DNA from: Mariprofundaceae bacterium
Lineage (GTDB): Bacteria; Pseudomonadota; Zetaproteobacteria; Mariprofundales; Mariprofundaceae
DNA length: 5,983 nucleotides
Direction: 5' to 3'
NCBI GenBank assembly: GCA_027035825.1
Contig: JALVTX010000217.1
Span: 1 to 5,983, forward strand
Position 1 is the first letter of the stretch. Each line of letters begins with the position of its first letter. Under the pieces are notes generated by a model. That model made no database searches and had not been told where the DNA came from. It saw nothing but the letters and a program-made list of their open reading frames with translations. A program made the position numbers and the translations under genes. Of the stretch, positions 1 to 5,853 are shown one piece after another.

Positions 1-139
1 GACCGCGGGTGGTGTCCAGGAAGAAATTGCTGTTTTCGATGCCGTCGGCGATGCCCTCCAGGCGCGTCAACTCGCCCAGGTCGTAGTCCTTCAGGATCGC
101 GCGGACATCGTCCGGCGTCAGTTCGGTATAAACGGACAT
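1..139 (-). CDS. thrB: Homoserine kinase (ThrB, aminoglycoside-phosphotransferase-like type), N-terminal fragment
   Basis: Reading leftward from the ATG at 139-137 gives 46 codons starting MSVYTELTPDDVRAILKDYD, before the window edge cuts the gene. The stretch GIENSNFFLDTT (about residues 33-44) matches the conserved N-terminal G-I-E-N-(S/T)-N-F/Y-F segment of the homoserine kinase found in Pseudomonas and betaproteobacteria. That enzyme has an aminoglycoside-phosphotransferase fold and is not the GHMP kinase ThrB of E. coli. It phosphorylates homoserine with ATP in the cytoplasm, on the way to threonine. The catalytic loop lies outside the window, so the call rests on the N-terminus alone. 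The gene is divergent from murA and so is not part of the histidine operon. A purine-rich ribosome binding site sits just upstream of the ATG. Another APH-family kinase is the main alternative. Confidence 0.82.
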   Translation of the reverse strand, partial: MSVYTELTPDDVRAILKDYDLGELTRLEGIADGIENSNFFLDTTRG

Positions 140-143
140 CGCC

Positions 144-148
144 CCTCC
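144..148 (-). promoter_or_regulatory. Ribosome binding site of thrB
   Basis: On the minus strand the sequence reads AGGGAGGGGCG directly before the ATG. It contains a full GGAGG core 4 bases from the start codon. This supports the ATG at 139 as the true thrB start. Confidence 0.75.
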
Positions 149-168
149 CTGCCGGTGATTCGCGGCCG

Positions 169-197
169 ATTGTTCTGCCGTCGGGCGGGAAATGCAA
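169..197 (-). promoter_or_regulatory. Weak sigma70-like promoter candidate for thrB
   Basis: On the minus strand, TTGCAT (197-192) and AACAAT (174-169) are separated by exactly 17 bases. They match the -35 consensus at 3 of 6 positions and the -10 at 4 of 6. The position, about 30 bases upstream of the thrB start codon, is reasonable. This is one of the few A/T-containing spots in a very GC-rich stretch. The match is poor enough to be chance. No comparably good candidate was seen for murA on the plus strand. Confidence 0.22.
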
Positions 198-226
198 GCC
201 GCCCCGCGGCCCGCGGCTGGCTCGAC

Positions 227-270
227 TCCGGCATGACTTCGGCCGGAAAGCGGGGTAGCTTCCGCCCCGC
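227..270 (+). other. Two small consecutive hairpins in the murA leader region
   Basis: TCCGGC (227-232) can pair with GCCGGA (242-247) across a 9-base loop. GCGGGG (250-255) can pair with CCCCGC (265-270), also across 9 bases. A competing pairing of CGGAA (244-248) with TTCCG (260-264) would exclude both. None is followed by a T-run, so they do not look like intrinsic terminators. Stems of 6 bp are common by chance in DNA this GC-rich, so function is doubtful. Confidence 0.25.
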
Positions 271-287
271 CATGAACGGTAGCCAAC

Positions 288-1586
288 ATGGATAGCATCA
301 TCATACAGGGGGGGCGCACCCTCAACGGAACGGTGGAGGCCAGCGGCGCGAAAAACGCCGCCCTGCCGCTTCTGGCCGCGGCCATCCTGGCCGACGGACC
401 GATGAGCTATCGCCGCATTCCGCATCTGCGCGACATCACCACGATGCTGACGCTGCTCGCCAACCAGGGCGCCGATGTCTCGATGGACGACAGCGGCCGC
501 GTGCGCGTGGATGCCTCGGGCAGCAGCCGCCCCGAGGCCCCCTACGAACTGGTCAAGACCATGCGCGCCTCGGCCCTGGTGCTGGGGCCGCTGCTCGCGC
601 GTTTCGGCCAGGCGCGCGTGAGCCTGCCCGGCGGCTGCGCCATTGGCGCGCGGCCGATGGACATGCACCTGAAGGGGCTGGAGGCCATGGGCGCGCGCAT
701 CCGCATGGAGCAGGGCTACGTGGTGGCCGATGCGCCCGGCGGCCTGCGCGGCGCGCGCATCGTGTTCGACAAGGTGACGGTGACCGGCACCGAGAACCTG
801 ATGATGGCTGCCACGCTAGCCGAAGGCGAAACCGTGCTGGAAAACGCCGCGCGCGAGCCGGAGGTGGTGAACCTGGCCGAATCGCTCATCGAGATGGGCG
901 CGCGCATCCAGGGCCACGGCACGGACATGATCCGCATCGAGGGCGTGGACGCGCTGCACGGCGCGGAGGTGTCCGTCATCGCCGACCGCATCGAGGCCGC
1001 CACCTACCTGGCCGCCGGCCTCATCACCGGCGGCGAGGTGACGGTGACGCAGGTCAATCCCGCCATGCTGGACGCCTTCCTGGCCCGCGTGCGCGATGCC
1101 GGCGCAACGGTGGAAACCGGGCCGGACTGGGTGCGCTGCTCGGCCGGGGAGCGGCTTTCTGGCGTGAACATCCAGACCAGCCCCCACCCTGGCTTCCCGA
1201 CCGACCTCCAGGCCCAGTTCATGGCCCTGATGTGCGTGGCGCGCGGCAGCAGCGTGATTCGCGAGACCATCTTCGAGAACCGTTTCATGCACGCGCAGGA
1301 ACTGCGTCGCATGGGCGCGGACATCGTGCTCAACGGCAACACCGCCGTCGTCGAGGGGCGCGAGCGACTGTCCGGCGCGCCGGTGATGGCCACCGATCTG
1401 CGCGCCTCGGCCTCGCTGGTGCTTGCGGGCCTGGCCGCCAGCGGCGAAACCACCATCTCCCGCGTCTATCACATTGATCGCGGCTACGAGCGCATCGAGG
1501 AGAAGCTGCGCCGGCTGGGCGCGGACATCGAGCGCCTGACGCCGGGCGCGGAACAGTTCAGGAGCGAGCGCCTTGCCGTCCAGTAA
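288..1586 (+). CDS. murA: UDP-N-acetylglucosamine 1-carboxyvinyltransferase (MurA)
   Basis: MurA transfers enolpyruvate from PEP to UDP-N-acetylglucosamine, the first committed step of peptidoglycan synthesis, in the cytoplasm. The 432-residue product shows the family's landmarks: Lys22-Asn23 in the N-terminal AKNAALP segment, Arg93 in TMRAS, the PEP-binding cysteine Cys117 in PGGCAIGARP, Asp306 in PHPGFPTDLQAQF, Arg372 in DLRASASLVLAG and Arg398 in HIDRGYERIEEKLR. A cysteine rather than aspartate at the active site is the form that fosfomycin alkylates. The start is secure because an in-frame stop lies at 273-275 and no other start codon falls between it and 288. The Shine-Dalgarno match is weak (GGTAG at 278-282). 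The C-terminus runs about 13 residues past the usual end near GADIER; that tail overlaps hisG by 14 bases and carries its ribosome binding site. Confidence 0.97.
   Translation: MDSIIIQGGRTLNGTVEASGAKNAALPLLAAAILADGPMSYRRIPHLRDITTMLTLLANQGADVSMDDSGRVRVDASGSSRPEAPYELVKTMRASALVLGPLLARFGQARVSLPGGCAIGARPMDMHLKGLEAMGARIRMEQGYVVADAPGGLRGARIVFDKVTVTGTENLMMAATLAEGETVLENAAREPEVVNLAESLIEMGARIQGHGTDMIRIEGVDALHGAEVSVIADRIEAATYLAAGLITGGEVTVTQVNPAMLDAFLARVRDAGATVETGPDWVRCSAGERLSGVNIQTSPHPGFPTDLQAQFMALMCVARGSSVIRETIFENRFMHAQELRRMGADIVLNGNTAVVEGRERLSGAPVMATDLRASASLVLAGLAASGETTISRVYHIDRGYERIEEKLRRLGADIERLTPGAEQFRSERLAVQ
1560..1564 (+). promoter_or_regulatory. Ribosome binding site fixing the TTG start of hisG
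   Basis: AGGAG lies inside the last codons of murA, 8 bases before the TTG at 1573. The spacing is near ideal, and no ATG or GTG start exists nearby in the hisG frame. It therefore decides the hisG start. Confidence 0.75.
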
Positions 1587-2238
1587 CCCGGGCGCGCGGC
1601 CGCTGACCATCGCCCTCTCCAAGGGGCGCATCCTGGAGCAGACCGTACCCATCCTGGCGCGCGCGGAGCTGCTGCCGGCGGAGGACGTGCTGAGGACGCG
1701 CAAGCTGATGGTGGATGGCCCCGGCGGCGTGCGCTTTCTCATCATTCGCGCCGCCGATGTCTGCACCTACGTCGAGCAGGGCGCGGCGGACATGGGCATC
1801 GTCGGCCGCGACCTGCTGCTGGAGTACCGGCCGGACGTGTTCGAGCCGCTGGACTTGAAGATCGGCCGCTGCCGCCTGTGCGTAGCCGGCCCGCGCGAGG
1901 TGGTGGAAGCCGGCGCGCCGGCGCCAGGCAGCCGCATCCGCGTGGCCACCAAGTACGACCGCATCACGGCCCGCCACTACATGGAGCGCGGCGTGCATGC
2001 GGATATCATTCACCTCTATGGCTCGATGGAGCTGGCGCCGCTGGTGGGCATGGCCGACCGCATCGTGGACCTGGTCGAAACCGGGAACACGCTGCGCGCC
2101 AACGGGCTGGTCGAGGAGGAAACGCTGTACGAGATTTCCAGCCGCCTGGTGGTGAACCCTGCCAGCTTCGCCACCCGCAAGGGCCTGGTGGCGCCCGTCA
2201 TCCAGGTCTTCGCGGACGCCGTGGAAGGAGGACAATGA
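1573..2238 (+). CDS. hisG: ATP phosphoribosyltransferase catalytic subunit, short form (HisG-S)
   Basis: HisG joins ATP and PRPP to give phosphoribosyl-ATP, the first and normally feedback-controlled step of histidine synthesis. The 221-residue product has LTIALSKGRILEQ (residues 11-23), ATKYDRITARHY (125-136), the segment ELAPLVGMADRIVDLVETG (153-171) and the PRPP-binding loop DLVETGNTL (166-174). It ends near residue 221 and lacks the roughly 80-residue C-terminal regulatory domain of the long, E. coli-type enzyme. Short HisG normally works as a hetero-octamer with HisZ, a histidyl-tRNA-synthetase-like protein; no hisZ is visible here. I chose the TTG at 1573 because AGGAG sits 8 bases upstream. 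A CTG at 1603, nearer the usual family start, is a less likely alternative. The gene overlaps murA by 14 bases and hisD by 1 base, or 4 if hisD uses its first ATG. Confidence 0.95.
   Translation: MPSSNPGARPLTIALSKGRILEQTVPILARAELLPAEDVLRTRKLMVDGPGGVRFLIIRAADVCTYVEQGAADMGIVGRDLLLEYRPDVFEPLDLKIGRCRLCVAGPREVVEAGAPAPGSRIRVATKYDRITARHYMERGVHADIIHLYGSMELAPLVGMADRIVDLVETGNTLRANGLVEEETLYEISSRLVVNPASFATRKGLVAPVIQVFADAVEGGQ
2225..2231 (+). promoter_or_regulatory. Ribosome binding site of hisD
   Basis: AAGGAGG lies in the last codons of hisG. It is 3 bases from the first ATG of an ATGATG pair (2235) and 6 bases from the second (2238). The spacing favours the second ATG. Confidence 0.7.
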
Positions 2239-3539
2239 TGCCAGCCATTCGCCATCTGGATGCCACGAGCCCCGATTTCGAGCGCGAACTGGACGCCCTG
2301 CTCGCCCGCGAGACCGACACCGGCGAGGACGTGCAGAACGTGGTGTCCGACATCCTGCGCGACGTGAAGACGCGCGGCGACGCGGCGCTGTGCGACTACA
2401 CCCGCCGCTTCGATGGCTGGGAGGCCACGCCCGAGACCCTGGAAATCGCCCGCGAGCGCATGGAACAGGCCTGGGCGGAGCTGGACGCCGAGGATCGCGA
2501 GGCGCTGCAACTGGCCATCCAGCGCATCCGCGCCTATCACGAGCGGCAGAAGCCCGAGGATTGGAGCTTTACCGACGAGGCCGGGTTGACGCTTGGTCAG
2601 CGCGTGACGCCGCTGGATCGCGTGGGCCTGTACGTGCCGGGCGGCAAGGCCGCCTACCCCTCCTCGGTGCTGATGAACGCGGTGCCGGCGCGGGTGGCCG
2701 GCGTCGAGGACATCGTGATGGTCGTGCCGACCCCCGGCCGCGAGGTGAACGAACTGGTGCTGGCCGCGGCCCATGCGGCGGGCGTGACCCGCGCCTTTGC
2801 CGTTGGCGGGGCGCAGGCCGTGGCCGCGCTGGCCTATGGCACCGAGCAGGTGCCGGCGGTGGACAAGATCGTGGGCCCCGGCAACAAGTTCGTGGCCGCC
2901 GCCAAGCGCCAGGTGTTCGGCGCCTGCGGCATCGACATGATCGCCGGGCCGTCCGAGATCGTTGTCGTCGCCGATGGCGGCGACCCGGGCTGGCTGGCGG
3001 CCGATTTCCTGTCGCAGGCCGAGCACGACGAGGCGGCGCAGAGCATCTTTATTTCCACCGACGCCGGGCTCATCGCCGCCGTCGAGGCGGAGATTGAACG
3101 CCACCTTCAAAGCCTGCCGCGGGCCGGAATCGCCCGCGCCTCGGTGCGCGAGCACGGGGCGCTGATCCACGTCCCCGACCTGGCCGCGGCGGCCGACGTC
3201 GTGAACCGCATCGCGCCCGAGCACCTGGAGCTGGCGCTGGACGATCCCGACCTGCTCCTGCCCTACATCCGCCACGCCGGCGCCATCTTTCTTGGCCATT
3301 ACGTGCCCGAGGCCCTGGGCGACTACGTGGCCGGGCCGAACCACGTGCTGCCGACCAACCGCACGGCGCGCTTTTCCTCGGCCCTCGGGGTCTACGATTT
3401 CGTCAAGCGCAGCAGCATCATTCGCGCGGATCGCGCCGGCGTGGCCGCCATTGGTCCCGCGGCCGCGCGGCTTGCGCACCGGGAAGGGCTGGACGCACAC
3501 GCGCTCAGCGTCGAACTCAGACTGTCGGAGAAGCCATGA
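2238..3539 (+). CDS. hisD: Histidinol dehydrogenase (HisD)
   Basis: HisD is a zinc enzyme that oxidises L-histidinol to L-histidine in two NAD-dependent steps, the last of the pathway. The 433-residue product is normal in length and has all the landmarks: RVGLYVPGGKAAYPSSVLM (128-146), KIVGPGNKFVAAAKRQVFG (210-228) and DMIAGPSEI (233-241). The zinc ligands are Gln260 and His263 in SQAEHDE, Asp362 in GDYVAGPNHVLPT, and His421 near the C-terminus. The catalytic pair is Glu328-His329 in APEHLEL. These line up within one or two positions of the E. coli numbering. An ATG at 2235 would add one methionine and give an ATGA overlap with hisG; the second ATG is preferred for its spacing from the ribosome binding site. 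The open frame extends upstream to 1878, but that part overlaps hisG and is not translated as HisD. The 3' end overlaps hisC by 4 bases. Confidence 0.97.
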   Translation: MPAIRHLDATSPDFERELDALLARETDTGEDVQNVVSDILRDVKTRGDAALCDYTRRFDGWEATPETLEIARERMEQAWAELDAEDREALQLAIQRIRAYHERQKPEDWSFTDEAGLTLGQRVTPLDRVGLYVPGGKAAYPSSVLMNAVPARVAGVEDIVMVVPTPGREVNELVLAAAHAAGVTRAFAVGGAQAVAALAYGTEQVPAVDKIVGPGNKFVAAAKRQVFGACGIDMIAGPSEIVVVADGGDPGWLAADFLSQAEHDEAAQSIFISTDAGLIAAVEAEIERHLQSLPRAGIARASVREHGALIHVPDLAAAADVVNRIAPEHLELALDDPDLLLPYIRHAGAIFLGHYVPEALGDYVAGPNHVLPTNRTARFSSALGVYDFVKRSSIIRADRAGVAAIGPAAARLAHREGLDAHALSVELRLSEKP

Positions 3540-4588
3540 TCCGCAACGACATCAAGCAGCTGGCCGCCTACCACGTGCCGGACGCCGATGGCCTGATCAA
3601 GCTGGATGCGATGGAGAACCCGTATCCGCTGCCGGATGCATTGCGCCGGCAGTGGGCCGAGCGCCTCGCGCAGGCGCAGGTGAACCGCTATCCGGATGCG
3701 GGCATGCACGATTTGCGCGCCGCCATCGCCGAACGCGAGGGCGTGAAGCCGGAACAGGTGCTGCTTGGCAACGGCTCGGACGAAATCATCCAGATGGCGC
3801 TCATCGCGGCGGATTCCGGCGCCTGCGTGATCCCACAGCCGACGTTCGTGATGTACGAGCTGATTTCCCGCTGGCTGAAGCGCCCCGTGGCCACGGTGCC
3901 GCTCGGCAAGGGCTTCTCGCTGGACGCCGAGGCCTTCCTGCGCGTCTGCGCGCGCGAGAAGGCGGCCATCGCCTTCCTGGCCTGCCCCAACAACCCCACT
4001 GGCAACCTGTGGCCGCGCGACACGGTGCGCCAGATCGCGGACAACTTCCGGGGTCTGCTGGTGATTGACGAAGCCTACCGGCCATTCGCCGAAACCACGC
4101 ATGCCGACCTTATTTCGCCGCACGCCATCGTGCTGCGCACCTTCTCCAAGCTGGGGCTCGCCGGCTTGCGCGTGGGCTACGCCTTGGGCTGCGCCGACAC
4201 CATCGAGGCCCTGGGCAAGGTGCGCCTGCCCTACAACATCAACAGCTTGAGCCAGCTTTCGCTCGCCTTCTTCCTGGAGCATTTCGACGTGTTCGAACAG
4301 CAGGCGGCGAGCATCCGCGCCGAGCGCGGCCGCTTGATGGCGGCGCTGTTGGCCATGGACGAGGTCGAGGTGTTTCCCTCGCAGACGAACTTCCTGCTCA
4401 TGCGCGTGCCGGACGCCGACGCTGCCTTCGAAGGATTGAAGGCGCGCGGCATTCTGGTCAAGAATCTGCACGGCGCGGGCGATGTGCTGAAGCAGTGTCT
4501 GCGCGTGACCGTCGGCCTGCCCGAGGAAAACGACCGCTTCATCGAAGCCCTGAAGGAGATTGTCCGTGAAACAGCCGCATCCGCGTAA
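3536..4588 (+). CDS. hisC: Histidinol-phosphate aminotransferase (HisC)
   Basis: HisC is a PLP-dependent class I/II aminotransferase that moves an amino group from glutamate to imidazole-acetol phosphate, giving L-histidinol phosphate. The 350 residues are typical. Visible landmarks are KLDAMENPYPLP (22-33), NRYPDAG (50-56), the PLP-phosphate region LLGNGSDEII (76-85), ACPNNPTGN (149-157), VIDEAYRPF (176-184) with Asp178 and Tyr181, the Schiff-base lysine Lys205 in TFSKLGLAGLRVGY, and the substrate-binding Arg323 in LRVTVGLPEEND. Its ATG shares an ATGA overlap with the hisD stop. GGAG at 3527-3530 lies 5 bases upstream, so translation is probably coupled. The operon position and the ENPYPLP/NRYPD signature favour HisC over related aromatic or aspartate aminotransferases, though proteobacteria often carry a second hisC paralogue. 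Confidence 0.96.
   Translation: MIRNDIKQLAAYHVPDADGLIKLDAMENPYPLPDALRRQWAERLAQAQVNRYPDAGMHDLRAAIAEREGVKPEQVLLGNGSDEIIQMALIAADSGACVIPQPTFVMYELISRWLKRPVATVPLGKGFSLDAEAFLRVCAREKAAIAFLACPNNPTGNLWPRDTVRQIADNFRGLLVIDEAYRPFAETTHADLISPHAIVLRTFSKLGLAGLRVGYALGCADTIEALGKVRLPYNINSLSQLSLAFFLEHFDVFEQQAASIRAERGRLMAALLAMDEVEVFPSQTNFLLMRVPDADAAFEGLKARGILVKNLHGAGDVLKQCLRVTVGLPEENDRFIEALKEIVRETAASA
4553..4558 (+). promoter_or_regulatory. Ribosome binding site fixing the GTG start of hisB
   Basis: AAGGAG lies within the last codons of hisC, 7 bases before the GTG at 4566. It is only 1 base from the in-frame TTG at 4560, which would be too close for initiation. It therefore points to the GTG as the start. Confidence 0.75.
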
Positions 4589-5165
4589 GGCCTCCATCAC
4601 CCGCGCCACCCGCGAGACCGACATCACCCTAGAGCTGAATCTGGACGGCTCGGGCCAGGCGAAGATCGACACCACCATTCCCTTCCTCGACCACATGCTG
4701 GACCAGGTGGCGCGGCACGGGCTGGTGGACTTGAGCATCCGCGCCCGGGGCGACCGCGAGATTGACGACCACCACACGGTCGAGGACATAGGCATCTGCC
4801 TCGGCGAGGCGCTGCATGACGCGCTTGGCGACAAGGCCGGGCTGGTGCGCTACGGCCACGCCTACGTGCCGCTGGACGAGGCCCTCTCGCGCGTGGTGCT
4901 CGACCTCTCCGGCCGCCCGGGCCTGGAATACCACGTCGCCTTCCCCAAGGAGCGCGTGGGCGATTTCGACGTGGACCTGTTCCGCGAGTTCTTCCAGGCC
5001 GTAACCAACCACGGCCGCATCACGCTGCACATTGACGCCATTCGCGGCGAGAACAACCACCACATCATCGAAACCGTGTTCAAGGCCTTTGGCCGCGCCC
5101 TGCGCATGGCCGTCTCCCCCGACCCGCGCCAGAGCGGCATCCCTTCGACCAAGGGGGCGTTATAA
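4566..5165 (+). CDS. hisB: Imidazoleglycerol-phosphate dehydratase, single-function (HisB)
   Basis: HisB is a manganese-dependent enzyme that removes water from imidazoleglycerol phosphate to give imidazole-acetol phosphate, the HisC substrate. The 199-residue product has the paired metal-binding motifs DDHHTVED (67-74) and NNHHIIE (163-169). It also has FLDHMLDQVARHG (40-52) and the family's usual C-terminal end PSTKGAL. It covers the dehydratase domain only; the N-terminal HAD phosphatase domain of E. coli-type HisB is absent, so histidinol-phosphate phosphatase must be encoded elsewhere. The start is the GTG with AAGGAG 7 bases upstream, giving a 23-base overlap with hisC, the longest in this operon. 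A TTG two codons earlier is less likely. The last sense codon is TTA, a leucine codon expected to be rare in a genome this GC-rich. Confidence 0.96.
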   Translation: MKQPHPRKASITRATRETDITLELNLDGSGQAKIDTTIPFLDHMLDQVARHGLVDLSIRARGDREIDDHHTVEDIGICLGEALHDALGDKAGLVRYGHAYVPLDEALSRVVLDLSGRPGLEYHVAFPKERVGDFDVDLFREFFQAVTNHGRITLHIDAIRGENNHHIIETVFKAFGRALRMAVSPDPRQSGIPSTKGAL

Positions 5166-5212
5166 CCACGAAGACGCCAGGGTGGTTTCTTCCAGTCCTG
5201 GCGGTCTGGTGG
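5166..5212 (+). repeat. Imperfect inverted repeat filling the hisB-hisH gap
   Basis: Starting on the first base after the hisB stop codon, 5166-5181 can fold onto 5197-5212. Seven continuous pairs (CGCCAGG 5175-5181 with CCTGGCG 5197-5203) are followed by a bulged G at 5204, three pairs (AGA 5172-5174 with TCT 5205-5207), a small internal loop, and four more (CCAC 5166-5169 with GTGG 5209-5212). The total is 14 pairs around a 15-base loop. The right arm has no T-run, so an intrinsic terminator is unlikely. The stem ends 11 bases before the hisH ATG, next to its weak ribosome binding site. It could affect mRNA stability or hisH translation, or be a copy of a dispersed palindromic repeat. The structure is seen directly; any role is inference. 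Confidence 0.55.
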
Positions 5213-5223
5213 CGGGAAACGGT

Positions 5224-5853
5224 ATGAAAAGCGTTGCACTGATTGACTACGGCATGGGCAACCTGCACTCGGTGGCCAAGGCGCTGGAGCGCGTGGGCGG
5301 CCGCGTGCGGCTGGCCAAAACGCCCGAGGACATGGAAGGCTGCGCGCGCATCGTGCTGCCGGGCGTCGGTGCCTTCCGCGACTGCATGGCGGCGCTGAAG
5401 GCCAGCGGCATGGACGAAGCGCTCATCAGCCGGGCCCGGTCGGGCGCGCCAATGCTGGGCATCTGCCTGGGCATGCAGGCGATGATGTCGCGCTCGTTCG
5501 AGTTCGGCGAGCACCGTGGCCTGGGCCTGATCGCGGGCGACGTCGTCCCCTTCCCCGGGGATTTCCCGGCCCGGGGCTGCAAGATTCCGCACATGGGCTG
5601 GAACGACGTGACCCCCCGGGAGCCCGCGCATCCGGTGCTGGCGCCGCTGGCCGGGCGACAGGTCTATTACGTCCACTCCTACTACTGCGCGCCCGCGGAC
5701 GAGGCGCACGCGCTGGCTGCCTGCGACTACGGCGGCGTGCGTTTCGCCGCCGTCATTGGCCGCGACAACCTGATCGGCGTCCAGTTTCACCCGGAGAAAT
5801 CGCAGCAGGCGGGGCTGGCGCTGCTGGAGGCGTTCCTGGCATGGAAACCCTGA
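5224..5853 (+). CDS. hisH: Imidazole glycerol phosphate synthase, glutaminase subunit (HisH)
   Basis: HisH is a class I glutamine amidotransferase that splits glutamine and passes ammonia to HisF, which makes imidazoleglycerol phosphate and AICAR from PRFAR. The 209 residues show the N-terminal VALIDYGMGNLHSV (4-17), LPGVGAFRDCM (45-55), the nucleophile Cys81 in GICLGMQ, KIPHMGWN (120-127), YYVHSYY (148-154) and the rest of the triad, His189 and Glu191, in GVQFHPEKSQ. The ATG at 5224 puts the protein start where the family begins. In-frame GTG codons at 5182 and 5209 would add residues from the gap and are less likely. The Shine-Dalgarno match is poor (GCGGG about 7 bases upstream). This is the only gene in the run that does not overlap its predecessor: 58 bases separate it from hisB. 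It overlaps hisA by 13 bases. Confidence 0.96.
   Translation: MKSVALIDYGMGNLHSVAKALERVGGRVRLAKTPEDMEGCARIVLPGVGAFRDCMAALKASGMDEALISRARSGAPMLGICLGMQAMMSRSFEFGEHRGLGLIAGDVVPFPGDFPARGCKIPHMGWNDVTPREPAHPVLAPLAGRQVYYVHSYYCAPADEAHALAACDYGGVRFAAVIGRDNLIGVQFHPEKSQQAGLALLEAFLAWKP
5826..5830 (+). promoter_or_regulatory. Ribosome binding site of hisA
   Basis: GGAGG lies near the end of hisH, 10 bases before the ATG at 5841. The spacing is slightly long but workable. It supports a hisA start inside hisH. Confidence 0.65.

Noticed and set aside
140..287. Histidine leader peptide and attenuator as in enteric his operons
   Set aside because: There is no run of histidine codons and no terminator/antiterminator pair with a T-run before murA or hisG.
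272..295. Seven-codon upstream open frame (MNGSQHG) overlapping the murA start
   Set aside because: It is very short, has no ribosome binding site, and such frames are common by chance. I see nothing that supports translation.
1878..2237. N-terminal extension of HisD giving a 553-residue protein
   Set aside because: The extension is hisG read in another frame. The HisD family begins at about IRHLD, and a good ribosome binding site precedes 2235/2238.
2016..3500. Long minus-strand open frame of 494 codons opposite hisG and hisD
   Set aside because: It lies wholly opposite two genes with complete catalytic motifs, its translation is low-complexity with many His, Gly, Arg and Ala, and it resembles no family I know. 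Long antisense frames are expected in GC-rich coding DNA.
3392..4834. Minus-strand open frame of 480 codons opposite hisD, hisC and hisB
   Set aside because: It is another GC-driven antisense shadow, with no recognisable domain and no supporting ribosome binding site seen.
5161..5166. TATAAC at the hisB stop codon as a -10 element of an internal hisH promoter
   Set aside because: It matches the consensus at 5 of 6 positions, but there is no acceptable -35 at 16-18 bases and no extended -10 TG. The A/T bases come mainly from the TTA-TAA end of hisB.
5182..5223. Earlier hisH starts at GTG 5182 or GTG 5209
   Set aside because: They would translate part of the hairpin region and add residues before the conserved family start VALIDYGMGN. 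Neither has a better ribosome binding site than the ATG.
5166..5223. Intrinsic terminator between hisB and hisH
   Set aside because: The stem is long, but no T-run follows it (the next bases are GCGGGAAAC), and the operon clearly continues.
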